Made by a program: the position numbers and the translations under genes. From assembly GCA_001600635.1 (NCBI GenBank), contig BCKL01000001.1:1158808-1222807 (forward strand): a DNA stretch of 64,000 bases, in the 5' to 3' direction. This document shows positions 1 through 10,363 of this stretch, one piece after another (position 1 is the first letter of the stretch; each line of letters begins with the position of its first letter). The notes beneath the pieces are model-generated. The model had not been told where the DNA came from and did no database searches. It saw nothing but the letters and a program-made list of their open reading frames with translations. This stretch comes from Leucosporidium creatinivorum (lineage: Eukaryota; Basidiomycota; Microbotryomycetes; Leucosporidiales; Leucosporidiaceae).

Positions 1-2368
1 TTCGTTCATCTACTCGCTCTCGGCGATCCCAGATTCGGCCGGCGGAGGACTCATTAGTGGAGGAGAGGATCGGACGATGAGGGTTTGGCGAGGTGAGTAC
101 CTCCTCTATTGTGTCCGAGCGATGATTGGGCGCTTATCCCTCTTTCGATCTTCCTTTCGCAGCGGCCGACGGCGAGTGCGAGCAGACCCTTGTCATCCCG
201 GCCATTTCCGGTACGTTCTCTGACTACACCCCAACTATTCGCGCTCTAACGACCTTTGCGTTATCAGTATGGGCCGTCACCTGCTTGTCGAACGGCGACA
301 TCGCGGCCGGAACCTCGGACGGCCTCGTTCGAGTCTTTACTCGCTCAGACGACCGCGTCGCTTCGGCTGAAGCTCTTTCGGTATGTTCGCCGTTCGGTTA
401 CGCGTAGTCGGACCTCCTCAGCTTACACTTCGCTCTACGGCAGGACTACGACGTGCAAGTCTCGAAGACCCAGGTCAACTCGTGAGCAGCCTCTCCTTTC
501 GCCCTCGCCGCATTCGCTGACGACTCTCCATCAACCAGCTCGCAGATTGGAGACGTCAAGAGGGACAACCTACCTGGACTTGAAGCACTCGATTCGCCCG
601 GCAAGAAGGACGGCGCCGTCATCATGGTCAAGGCGCCCGACGGTACCGTCGAGGCTCACTCGGTGGGTCTGCGCATCACTTCTTTCGAGGTCGAGCGAAG
701 GCTGACATGCTCCTATACTTGTAGTGGTCGAACGGAGAAGGCTCGTGGACCAAGATCGGCGAAGTCACCGGCGGCGTCGGCGCGAGTCAGAAGCAGATGT
801 ACATGGGACAGGAGTACGACCACGTCTTTGACGTCGACTTCAAGGACGGCGCGCCCAAGCTCAAGCTCCCCTACAACAACGGCCAGAATGCTTACGAGGC
901 AGCTCAAAAGTTCTTGTTCGCCAATGAGCTCCCTCTGGAGTACACCGAGCAGGTCGTCGAGTTCATCGACAAGAACACCGGTGGCGTCACCCTCGGCGCT
1001 AGCGACTATGTCGACCCCTACACCGGCGCATCGCGGTATACTGGCGGAGGAGTGCCCACGAGTCGGCCTTCGCAAGGCTTCAGCGGCGATCCGTTCACTG
1101 GTGAGCTCCGGGCGACCCCCGTCTCTCATCGAATCTACCTACTGATTCTCCTTACCTACAGGTGGAGGACGAACCATCCCCACGACGCCCAAGATCCTCC
1201 CTCACGTGCGTTCGCTGCTCGACGATGAAGGTGCTTGCCCGCTGAGATCTCTCGCCCACCACAGAAAACCTTCCTCTCCTTTACCTCCGCCAACCTCCCC
1301 GCTCTCAGGAGCAAGCTAGGTCAACTCAACGACGAGCTCGCCGCCAACGAGGCAACGTCCGCCCTCGCCCTTTCGCCTTCCGAGGTCACCTCGCTCGACA
1401 GCCTCGTCGCCTACCTTCTCATCTCCACCGCTACTCCCGGAAAGGCCTCCCGCTCGCTGGATGAAGCAGAAAGCGCTGTGGCGCTCAAGCTGCTGCAATG
1501 GCCCTCGGCTCAGCGCTTCCCAGGCGAGCCGAGGTCGTCTTGTACTCGCCTGAACTACGGCTGACTTCTTCCACTCGCAGGTCTCGATCTCCTCCGGCTC
1601 GTCTCCCTCTCCTCGCCACTACCCGAGTCCCTCCCTGCCCTGCTCGAGGTCGTGCACACCACGTCCGGTCCTGCCAAGGAGCTGGAGACCAACTCGATGC
1701 TCGCTTTCCGTGCGCTCGCCAACCTCTTCGTACCGGCATCCGGAAAGTCGCTGGTCAAGGATGAGGCTGATTCGGTGAGCTCTTTCTCCTTGAGCTATCC
1801 CACTTCATTCGGCGATGCTGACCCGCTTGGCGCCCACTCTGCAGATTACCGAGGCGCTCAAGAGTCGTGGAGTCGCCGGTGTCAGCAAGCTCGGAAAAGT
1901 TGCTCTGGCTACCATCGCTTTGAAGTGAGTCCTTGCTGCTGTGCGCGACTTGCGACGGCGAGCTTACTCCTTCTCATCTCGCAGCTACTCGATCCTCGCC
2001 GTCGACAAGAGCCTCGATGCTGCCGCAGGACAGTCTTTGCTGGATGTGCTGGTCGATGTGAGCTCTTGCCCTTCTCGTGTACCTTGTTTCTCGCTGACCC
2101 TCCGCTTTTGCAACAGCTGCTCGGCGATGCTGATCCCGAGGTGGTCTACCGAAGCACCATGGCCGTCGGCAACTTGGTGAGTCGAGAGGCGCTTCGTATG
2201 AGAGCGTACTGAGCTGACCCTGCCCTTCTACAGCTTCTCTCGCCATCCTTCACCAACAGCTTGCCTTCCTCCGCCGTCGCTCGCTTCAAGACCTTGGCCA
2301 AGGAGGCGAGCAAGCGACTGCCCGCCGAGGCGCGCATCAAGGTGTTGGTTGCAGAATTTGCTGCATGA
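1..2368 (+). CDS. DOA1: DOA1/UFD3 (PLAA) ubiquitin-binding Cdc48 cofactor, 5' end missing
   Basis: This is the 3' part of the WD40-PFU-PUL protein that binds ubiquitin and Cdc48/p97 and supports ubiquitin recycling and ribophagy-type turnover. The gene begins before base 1. The first exon (frame 2) gives the end of a WD40 blade (GGEDRTMRVWR). The next exons give VWAVTCLSNGDIAAGTSDG, a typical last blade. The PFU domain lies at about 797-1010 (MYMGQEYDHVFDVDF ... EYTEQVVEFI). A PUL armadillo-like domain follows from about 1270 to the stop (LGDADPEVVYRSTMAVGNL). At least nine short introns interrupt it, most with a CTGAC branch site. The stop TGA is at 2366-2368. The family assignment is secure; individual exon edges are by eye. 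Confidence 0.9.
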
Positions 2369-2501
2369 TACTTGCAATACACCTTTGTCGTTCGAGTACA
2401 GCTTTCTCTTGATTCCCCTCGGCTCCGCTTGACGGCTAGCCGACCTGCTGTTCCCCGCCTGGCCGCAGCACCCTCGCTTCTGCTCCTGCACTCACCTCGC
2501 A

Positions 2502-4873
2502 ATGCCCTACGACCCCAAGACCAGCATCTACACGGGTGCACCACCAGCAGTGATCCCCGATGGGCTGTCTCTGTACGACTTCATGTTCGAATGGCGCTCC
2601 AGCTCGACGCCTGGAGCGACCACAAGACCCGACCCCGCGACCTCGACTTGGCTGATTGACGCGCCGACTGGTAGGACGTTGGACTACAAGGGAGCTTACG
2701 ACCGCACCATTGATATCGCTAGAGCGTTGCACTCGCTCGGAGTTGGAGCAGATGACGCTGTACTGCTATTCAGCTCGAACGAGGTGCGTTGCTGATGGGT
2801 TCGGATGCAGCAGCAGCCGGCAGAGAAGGGTGGTACCAGGGAGATATCTGTACTGAACCCCTCTTCCATGGCAGGTCGATTACGCCACTTCGATCTGGGC
2901 AACTTCTCGCCTCGGCGGGATCACGTCCACGGCAAACCCGGCTTACACCTCATCGGAGCTCACCTATCAGCTCAACATTGGTAAGGAGTCGATTTTTGGA
3001 CTATAACATACGACCCACGACCACCGACGATGCAGCCCGCTCAGGTTCGAGCTCAGCCGGTTCGGCGCTCGGTGCTGACCTTCTCGCTCAATTCCAGTCA
3101 ACGAGTACAATCCGGTCAAGGTCATTGTCGTCCACCCTGACTCCCTACTATCGGCCATCGAGGCGGTGGACAAGAGCAGCCTCACCACGACGAGCATCGT
3201 GCTCATCCGAGCTCCTGGTGAGCCGAGGGCGGCGCCGAAGCGTGCTGTTGCCTGCTAACGCCCCTCCTCTCACAGATGATACAACGGATCCGAAAGCAGC
3301 CGATCTGGCTACCAACTACCGAACACTGGACGACCTCATCGCCGAGCTGCAGACGCTTGAGCTCCCACCGAAGCCGGTCCTGACGGCCGCCGAGGCCAGG
3401 TCCAAGACCGCCTTCTACATCTTCTCGTCCGGCACTACCGGACTCCCCAAGGCAACATGCATCTCAGCCTATTCGGTCATCGCCAACGTGCTGCAGGCCG
3501 CCGGCCATTGGTCTTCAGCGCTGCCCTTCACCCCGTTCGATCCGCGCAAGGAAACAGGCGACAAGGTCATGGGATGCCTCCCCTTCTACCATATTTACGG
3601 CTTGGTCGTCGTGCTTCACCAGAGCATCTTCTTCGCCACTCCTGTCGTCGTCCTTCGCAAGTTCAATCTCCCCAACTTTCTCGGCGCCATCGAGCGGTAC
3701 AAGATCTCGATCCTCTACGTCGTGTGAGTAGCGAGGTCGAGCGTAGTCCGTACAGCAGGCTGACTCCATCCTACCGCAGCCCGCCCATGGTTGTCCTCCT
3801 CGTCAAGAACGACACTTCCAAGTACAACCTCGATTCGGTTCGGGCCGGCATGACTGGAGCAGCTCCGTTGACCGAGGAGACATCGCTGGCGCTGCAGAAG
3901 AAGTTCCCGAAGTGGATCTTTGGGCAAGGTGAGCTCCCATTGTCTCCAGAGGTGATTTCAGCGCACGTGGGCGGGATCTCGGCGCGAGACACTGGACAGC
4001 TTTCGGCGCAGACGCTGACCTCCCACATGTAACAGGCTACGGTATGACTGAGACCTGCACCATCATATCCCTCTTCGACCCCACGACAAACACCCCCGGA
4101 GCGTCGGCAGGTCGTCTGGTCCCGAGTGTCGAGGGCAAGATCGTCTCGCCCGAAGGCAAGCTCTTGCCGCCTGGCGAGATTGGAGAGCTATGGAGCCGGT
4201 CCCCTTCAAATGCTCTTGGCTGTATGTCGCATCGGCTCCCATCTCCCCATCGAGACTGACCTCTGATGTATCGTAGATCTGGGGAATGGAAAGGCCACCG
4301 CCGAGACTTTCGACTCGCAGGGATTCGTTCACACGGGCGATGAATGCCGCTTCGACGATGCTGGATGGCTCTATGTAGTCGACCGGATCAAGGAGTAAGC
4401 TTTGAGGCCGCCGGCGTTCACCTCGAAGCGCCGTGCGCTGACTCTCTTTCTCTGCAGGCTGATCAAGGTCAAGGGCAACCAAGTAGCCCCCGCCGAGCTG
4501 GAAGGCCATCTCCTCGAGCATCCGCTGGTGCAGGACGTCGGCGTAATTGGTATCCTGGACGAGATGGCCGGCGAGCGACCGAAGGCGTTCATTCATCTCG
4601 TCCCTTCGGCCGCCGAGAAGCTCGCTAAGAATCCAGCAGCAGCGGACGAGTTGACCCAGTCCATCTTCAAGCACGTCAAGGACCACAAGATCCACTACAA
4701 GCATCTCGGAGCCGTCGAGTTTGTTTCTGCCATCCCCAAGACCCCCAGTGGCAAGCTGCTGAGGAAGGATCGTAAGTCGAGCGCCGAACCCATCGCCGAG
4801 CTCGCTTGACCTCTCTTCTCTCGCAGTGCGAGCTCTTCATGCGGCGTCGGAGAAGTCGAAGCCGAAGCTATAG
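2502..4873 (+). CDS. 4-coumarate-CoA ligase-like acyl-CoA synthetase (AMP-forming)
   Basis: An ANL-superfamily enzyme that adenylates a carboxylic acid and transfers it to CoA. The start ATG at 2502 opens MPYDPKTSIYTG. Motif A3 is FYIFSSGTTGLPKAT (about 3413-3460), and GYGMTETCTI is seen across the junction at about 4035. FVHTGDECRFDDAGWLYVVD and KGNQVAPAELEGHLLEHPLV mark the hinge and C-terminal domain. IPKTPSGKLLRKD carries the catalytic lysine. About seven introns. The last intron splits a Leu codon (C|TG) and the protein ends SKPKL. The final PKL is a weak variant of the peroxisomal PTS1 tripeptide, so peroxisomal location is possible but not shown. Fungal 4CL-like proteins often act on medium-chain or aromatic acids; the substrate cannot be read from sequence. 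Next gene upstream is DOA1, same strand, 133 nt away. Confidence 0.9.
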
Positions 4874-5206
4874 AAATATCAAGTTGTATATGATCCGTGA
4901 ACTGCAGGTAAAAAGTTGGAGCGCCGGGGAGAGAGACATATCGCCGAGAAGTCCAGATCTCTCGGCTGGTGGACTACACAACCATCTCAGAAATACGAGT
5001 GAAGCGTATGATTTACAATGGAGCACGCCGAACGCCTGTAGGCGATTGCAAGATCCAAGATCTGCTCTCCCTTGCTCTCCCCGCGCTCAGACCGTCGAAA
5101 CGCGAGCTCTTCTCCTTCCTCCGCTTTTCTTGCTCAGCTTACTTCGCCACCGTCAAGCAAAAGTACACTACTCCTCGCCAGCTCTACTGCATCACCTACC
5201 CACCTA
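4874..5206. other. intergenic region, 333 nt, tandem genes
   Basis: This lies between the acyl-CoA synthetase stop and the ATG of the orphan at 5207. It should hold the terminator of the first and the promoter of the second. The last 100 nt are pyrimidine-rich (CTCC/CTTC runs), as is usual near transcription starts in this window. I see no further gene. Confidence 0.5.
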
Positions 5207-6170
5207 ATGTCCAGCCTACCTTCGCCAACCAAGCGCGCTACCAGGGAGATGGCCCCAGTCGAACTCGCAACTGGATCGGACCCTCGCGGCAGCCTACAGA
5301 GGGCTGCGTCCAACTCGACCGCCCAGTTCAACGCTAGCATCGTCGAGAAGGCCATGAAGGCCAGGCAAGGTGAGTCTGGTGTACCAGCGAGCCGTTGGCA
5401 GAGCAGAGCTCTTTAGGCAGCTCGCTGGCAGCGGCTTGCTGGCTGTGGCTCGCCTGCAAGGAGCTCAGCACGTCGGCTGACACAGATGACACGCTTCTAC
5501 AGCCGTACAGCGAGGCCAGCTGGGCATGCCGCCTCCCCCTACCGCGGGCGCTGGACGTCGCCCACTGGGACCTTCTCAGTCAACTCCCGTCCTCAACTTC
5601 GGCGGCAGCAGCAACGCCCCCTTCGTCACCACCAACTCGACTCTCAACTCCGTCTTTGGCGACGTCAAGCGGAACGAGCTGCAGCCCTTCTTCCAGAACA
5701 TCCACGAGGACGAGGCGGAGAGGTCGAGGAGGAGCGCGTCGCAGCGTAGTCTCGGTTTCGAGGGCAGCGGCTCGTTCGGCGGCAGCGCAGGAGGATACGA
5801 GACGCGCGAAACGACCGCCATGGACGACGGCGGCGATGGATTCGACATGGACGAGGTCTTCGGCGAGTCGAACATCAAGATCCCGGGCTTCGCTTCGCAA
5901 TCCTCTTTCGGCGGCCAGGAGGAATCTCAGTCGTCCGCCGGAACAGCGCGCACCATCACCCAAGGCATGAAGAGGGCCTACGACGACGGAACCGAGGCCA
6001 ACGCCGACGGCGACGAGGAGATGGATGCTACGGACGTTGAGGATGAGGGAGGAGACGTAGTGCAGCCGAGCATGTTCAACGCGCCTGCTGGAAGGAAGAT
6101 TGGTGGAAGGCGCGGGCTCTCCAAGACTCAGAGTCTGCCTGCCGCCGTCTTCAACGGCGCCGACTTCTGA
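5207..6170 (+). CDS. orphan protein, low complexity with acidic C-terminal part
   Basis: Two coding exons, 5207-5369 and 5503-6170, joined in phase 1 with a GTGAGT donor and a CTACAG acceptor at 5502. A second AG at 5509-5510 would break the frame, which fixes the acceptor. The product is about 276 residues and starts MSSLPSPTKRATREM. It is rich in Ser, Gly, Asn and Asp, with RRPLGPSQSTPVLNFGG near the start, an acidic stretch EEMDATDVEDEGGD, and a basic end RKIGGRRGLSKTQSLP. No enzymatic or transmembrane domain is visible. SPTK and TPVL are possible proline-directed phosphosites. I do not recognise the family. A cell-cycle regulator with RxxL-type degrons is conceivable but unsupported. Convergent with VAC1, 204 nt away. 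Confidence 0.7.
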
Positions 6171-6374
6171 GCGAGGGGAGGAGCGCCCGAGGGGAGGAGC
6201 GCCGGGAAAGGAGCAGGGAGTTGGAGGGTATTAGTTGGCTACCCCCCGAACCGCCCACCCATGTAGCTCTGTAACATCAGCCTGCCGCATCTTCGCGCAA
6301 ATCTCTCTCGGCGGGACGTCGTTCGCAAAGGCGATGAGAAGACAACTCGGTCGAAAGGGATACGTTGCTCGACG

Positions 6375-8599
6375 CTACACCAACGTACTCCGCACCATCC
6401 TAATCTCTTCCCGCAACTCATCAAGACTAGCCTGCAGGCTCGCAGCATCCTCGAATTGTCTCCGAGCGTTGGCATCGTCGACGTACGAGCTCACGAGCTG
6501 CTCTTGTCTGTAGAGGAGCAGAGGTCAGCAGGCGTCGACTGGGCAGGAGCACAAGGAGCTTACTCTAGCAGCACCGCCAGCTTTCCCGACGCCTCCAGCT
6601 CGGGCCCAACCTTCTCGTTGATGAGCGCGCTGGCCGGGTCCTCGCCGAGCAGGCTCGCCAATGTCTTGACCGTCGTCTCCTGCTTTGCGGTTGCCTTCTT
6701 CTTTTTGTCCGAAGAGCCCGTAATCTCCTCCATATTGCCGAAGCTGCGCAAAAGGCTCAGCTTCTCGCTGAGGTACAGCGTGCCCTTCATGGCGACCGCC
6801 CGCTGGAGACGATCTTGCGAGCCGCTAGGGAGGCTGCCTTCGGTGAGGGGGAGGTCGCGGATTCGTTTTGAAATGGTGTCGTAGGAGGCGAGATTGGTGA
6901 GGAGGCGTTTGCGGAGGGTTTGGGCTTGCTTGGCCGAAGGCTGGTGACCGGGTGGCGAGACGGCCGAGGGTTTCCTGAGCGAAAGACCGGAGTCAGCGGA
7001 GCTTTCAGAGCGCGAAGGGGAGAAAAGACTCACTGTAGACCGAGAACCAGCTCTTGGAACTCGGGAAGAACCTCCTCGATCTCCTTCTCGAGCTGGACGA
7101 GCACTTCGTAGAGCTTGAGCCAGGTCGGCGTCCGTACGGGGAGGGTCTTGAGTTGCTGCCGTCTGTGGGAGTCAGAAATCAGTAACCCATAGCTAGCGGA
7201 CAAGGCGAGAGAGCTCACAGGACCGTGTTCAGGCAATCTCGGCAGACGCGAACCTTCTTGCGCTCGTCCTTCTCCTTCGTTTGGCCGATGTCGTTGACCA
7301 CGCCACCGAGCGAGAGGTCTTGCTCTACAGGCTCAATCTCGACCACCAATCCCGTTGGCTTCTTCTCGCCCACGAGAGCACCCTCGTACTCGTAAGTGAA
7401 GAAGGTTGAGCAGCGTTCGCGCCGAGACGGCGTAGGTATCGGCGGCGGGGCGTCTGGTGATGGAGGAGCGTCGAGTGGAGATGAGACTGGCGGCAGGGTA
7501 GGTGGTAGGAAGCAGACGACTCGACCGCAGAGTCGGCAGTGGTGACGTCGAGTCTTGATGCCGAAGGAGGCCCTGTCCGCAGCGAACAGGGTCAGCGAGC
7601 TCATGTCGCGGCGCGGTAGCACTCCGACGCACATGCAGATGGGACACCGAATGGCTTCCGAATCTTCTTGCCACTTGACGATGCCTTGCTCGGCTGCGAG
7701 GAGGAGCTTCAGCTCGATTCGGCGATAGGTCTTTGGCCAGCACTCACCTCGTTCGAGCTCGCCCTTGCTCCCTGCGACGGTAGACCAGATCTCCTTGGCA
7801 CTCTTGCCTCGTAATGACCCTCCAAATGCCGAGATGGAAGCGAGAGTCGACTGTCGCGAAGGGGTCGGAGCCTCCTCCTGCTCGACGGGCACGGGGAAGT
7901 GCAAGGCGACGAGCTGTGGAGCGGCGAGGGATCAGCAGCGCTCTCCAGAATGGGATGTACCACACGCACCTTCTCTAACCGTCGTCCCAGCCTGCCCTCC
8001 TCCAGCTTCTTCCCCTCGCCCCTGCTCTTGCGCTTGATCATGAACTCCTCCGTCCAATCCCTCCGTACGCCCTGAGGCTGAAATGCCGAATGATAAGGTG
8101 CTCGAACCCTCTCGCCCGCTACTCTGCCGTTCACTGCTCGAGCTGCTGCTGCTGCTGCTGATGGCCCATGCTGCGTCGTGCTGGCGGCGGGGGATTGAGT
8201 CCGGTGGGGTGTCGAAGGAGGGAAAGGAGAGTTGCCGGGCGAGACGGATTGAAAGGGGAGAGCCGAGGTTGCGAATTGGGTGGGAGTGGGTCGGCCGCTC
8301 GAGGCGGGAGGAGGGGTCGAGGACGACGAGCCGGCGCCAGAGTAGCTCCACGGGGCGGCAGAAGCTGCTGGTCGGTAGGGCTGGGGCTGCCTAATGGGCG
8401 AATCGCCGCCTGCTGCTGAGGTAGAAGCTGTCGGTGTCGAGGGAGACGAGGCGGGGCGGACCAGGCCGAGCGGTCTCGCGTTGCTTGACGAGGCGGGCGG
8501 AGGGGTCTGAGGTGCAGTGAATGATGAGACTGATGCTGTAGATGCGCGCTTCGATTTGGTGTAGGGCACATAGCCACTGGGGCCCGTTGAAGTCGACAT
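6375..8599 (-). CDS. VAC1: VAC1/PEP7 (rabenosyn-type) FYVE-finger vesicle tethering protein
   Basis: Endosomal FYVE protein that links PI3P and Rab5-type GTPases to SNARE docking in vacuolar sorting. Start ATG 8597-8599 (MSTSTGPSGYVPYTKSKR) is followed by a long Ser/Pro/Ala-rich region. The FYVE finger has the WxxD motif (WQEDSEAIRCPICM), the RRHHCRLCGRVVC core and RVCRDC. The C-terminal part carries the Rbsn Rab-binding helices (PTWLKLYEVLVQLEKEIEEV; LASYDTISKRIRDLP; QEQLVSSYVDDANARRQFED) and ends MVRSTLV with TAG at 6375-6377. Exons read on the minus strand: 8599-7970, 7913-7748, 7693-7633, 7572-7219, 7162-7034, 6974-6564, 6507-6375. The 7573-7632 intron is 60 nt and stop-free; removing it restores canonical finger spacing CPICMASFGIKTRRHHC. 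A proline-rich insert of about 40 residues follows VVC. Confidence 0.9.
7573..7632 (-). other. in-frame, stop-free 60-nt intron inside the VAC1 FYVE finger
   Basis: On the minus strand the intron starts GTGCGT, carries a CTGAC branch site and ends GACAG. It is 60 nt long with no stop in the VAC1 frame, so an unspliced mRNA would still be translated through it. Splicing gives CPICM-ASFGIKTRRHHC, the spacing expected of FYVE fingers. Retention would add 20 residues between two zinc ligand pairs. Confidence 0.75.
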
Positions 8600-8728
8600 T
8601 AAAGGCGAGCGATGAAGTCGAAAGGAGAGAGGCGTGAGCTCGCTGAGGCGGAGGTCGTTGATTGCGAACTCTCACACAGCGACTAGAGCTCCACACAAGG
8701 TTCTATTTGACATTCAATGATCGGGCCT

Positions 8729-10247
8729 TCATAGCTTAGAGTGTACAGGAGCGCCTGCGAGAGCTCCTTCAAGAAGCTGCACCGCAGCTCGCGCCGAGCC
8801 CCAAGATGTCTGGTAGCCGTAGCCGCCGTGGCTGTCGGGAGAGGATCAGCGACTACACCGAATCTTGTAGAAGCACCTCACTCACCCATAATTGTGCACG
8901 ACCGGCACCTTGCGACCGCCAACGACTGCGAAGGGGCTCGGTTCAGCTTCGATCCTCTGCCACTGCCCTTCCTTACTCACCAATTTCGTCCGATTCAAGT
9001 CGCATGCCTCCCTTGCGCGTGGGTCGAAGTCCAGCAGCCAGCTCGACGACATCCAAGTCCTCGATGCGACCACCAGCTCGCTTCTCGGGAGGGAGAAGCT
9101 CGGGGTGCATGGCCAAACCGAGACGCATGATCCTTTCCGTGAGTTCCGGTCGAGGATTCGGGTCCCTGTCAAGTATAAGAGGCGTCAGCTCAGCCTCCAG
9201 AGCAAAAAACGAGCCTGACTAACCAGTCGTTCGCATCGGCGCTACCCCCAATCACCACATCTCCCGACTTGCGAGGAATCGTATAGGTGTAGACTCCCTT
9301 TCCGAGTCGTGTAATCCCTCTCTTGATCCAAGGCGCCCGAACAATGACCAGCTGTCCTCGAGTAGGGAACACGTCCATGTCTCCGACAGTTTCGCGAGCG
9401 CCGAGCCCAGTCGAGTGAACGATGGCGTCGGCGGAGGCGAGCTCGGGAGAGACAGAGAGAGCTGAAGGGATGTCGGGTAGTGTGGTGCGGTAGGTGACTC
9501 CTCCTTTGCTCTTGAAGCGCTTAAGGAGGTAGGGGAGATAGTGAGGGGTGTCGATGAGGATGCAGGTGAAGGCGGCGCCGTGCTGGATGCCTTCTGGTAG
9601 CTCGGAAGGCTCGAGGCGGCGAAACTGTGAGATTGTAAGTCAGCGCGAGCGAGCCAAGGCGGGAGCTCAAGACGGACATCAGGATGGTAGCGGCCGAGGA
9701 GCGAGATCTGGTCGGTGTCGCCTTCGGGGCGAGGCTGCACGAGGACGGTGTCAGCTCGGAGATGATAGGAGCGCTCAGATGCACTCACACCTTCCCTGTA
9801 CTCGATTTGAGGTGCGAAGATGAGCGGCAAGCTCGGGTCGGCCTTGATCATCTCGGCCATCACTCTGAAGGTCTCCTTGTCGAACTCTGTAGCATAGAGG
9901 GGTCAGCTTGACAACAGGAGTAGATTTGTACATTTACTCACCGTGCATCCGCATGTCGGCTCCAGTAGCGACCGATACATGGTGGGCGCCCGCCTAAAAT
10001 GGCCGAGAGTCAGCCTTCTCACAAGTAGGCAGCTCTCGAGGATGACCTACCCAGGGTGAAGTATACTTGATGTTCTTGGGATCTCCAGGGAAGTCGCGAG
10101 CGACGATAGTGACCTTGTGGCCAGCTTCTTGCAGACGGATCGCGGTTGAGAGCCCGACGACGCCTGCGAAGGGGTCGAGATCAGCGAGATGTGGCTAGAG
10201 AGAGCAGCAGCATACTCACCTGCACCAATCACGACGATGTGAGGCAT
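8729..10247 (-). CDS. DAO1: peroxisomal D-amino-acid oxidase
   Basis: FAD enzyme that oxidises D-amino acids to 2-oxo acids, ammonia and hydrogen peroxide. The spliced product is about 358 residues, close to the 368 of the well-known red-yeast enzyme. The dinucleotide fold VIGAGVVGLSTAIRL is created across the first intron (exon 1 is 28 nt). YTSPWAGAHH, the Arg motif GLRPTREGG, and the family signature HNYGHGGYGYQTSWGSA are all present. The C-terminus is HSKL, a canonical PTS1 signal, so the enzyme should be imported into peroxisomes next to catalase. About eight introns. One donor is GTTAGT and one is GTCCGT. Same strand as VAC1, 129 nt upstream of it. Divergent from NPR3 with only 116 nt between ATGs. 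Confidence 0.95.
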
Positions 10248-10363
10248 TCTGTAGCGAGCGAAGTGTAACGTCGAAAGCCAAGAGTCGAAAGCCTGCCGTC
10301 GGCTCGCTTTCACTCCGCCTACATTCTCCTAGTCACTCGTCGCTCCACTACAGGAGGCTCAGG
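10248..10363. promoter_or_regulatory. short divergent promoter region, DAO1 / NPR3
   Basis: Only 116 nt separate the start codons of the D-amino-acid oxidase (minus) and NPR3 (plus). Both promoters must be in this stretch or overlap the genes. No TATA-like element is obvious. An acceptor-like CTACAG lies 17 nt before the NPR3 ATG. Confidence 0.55.

Noticed and set aside
3967-4034. Possible frame break in the acyl-CoA synthetase near the stop TAA at 4030
   Set aside because: The stop is inside an intron; splicing joins IFGQ to GYGMTE in frame.
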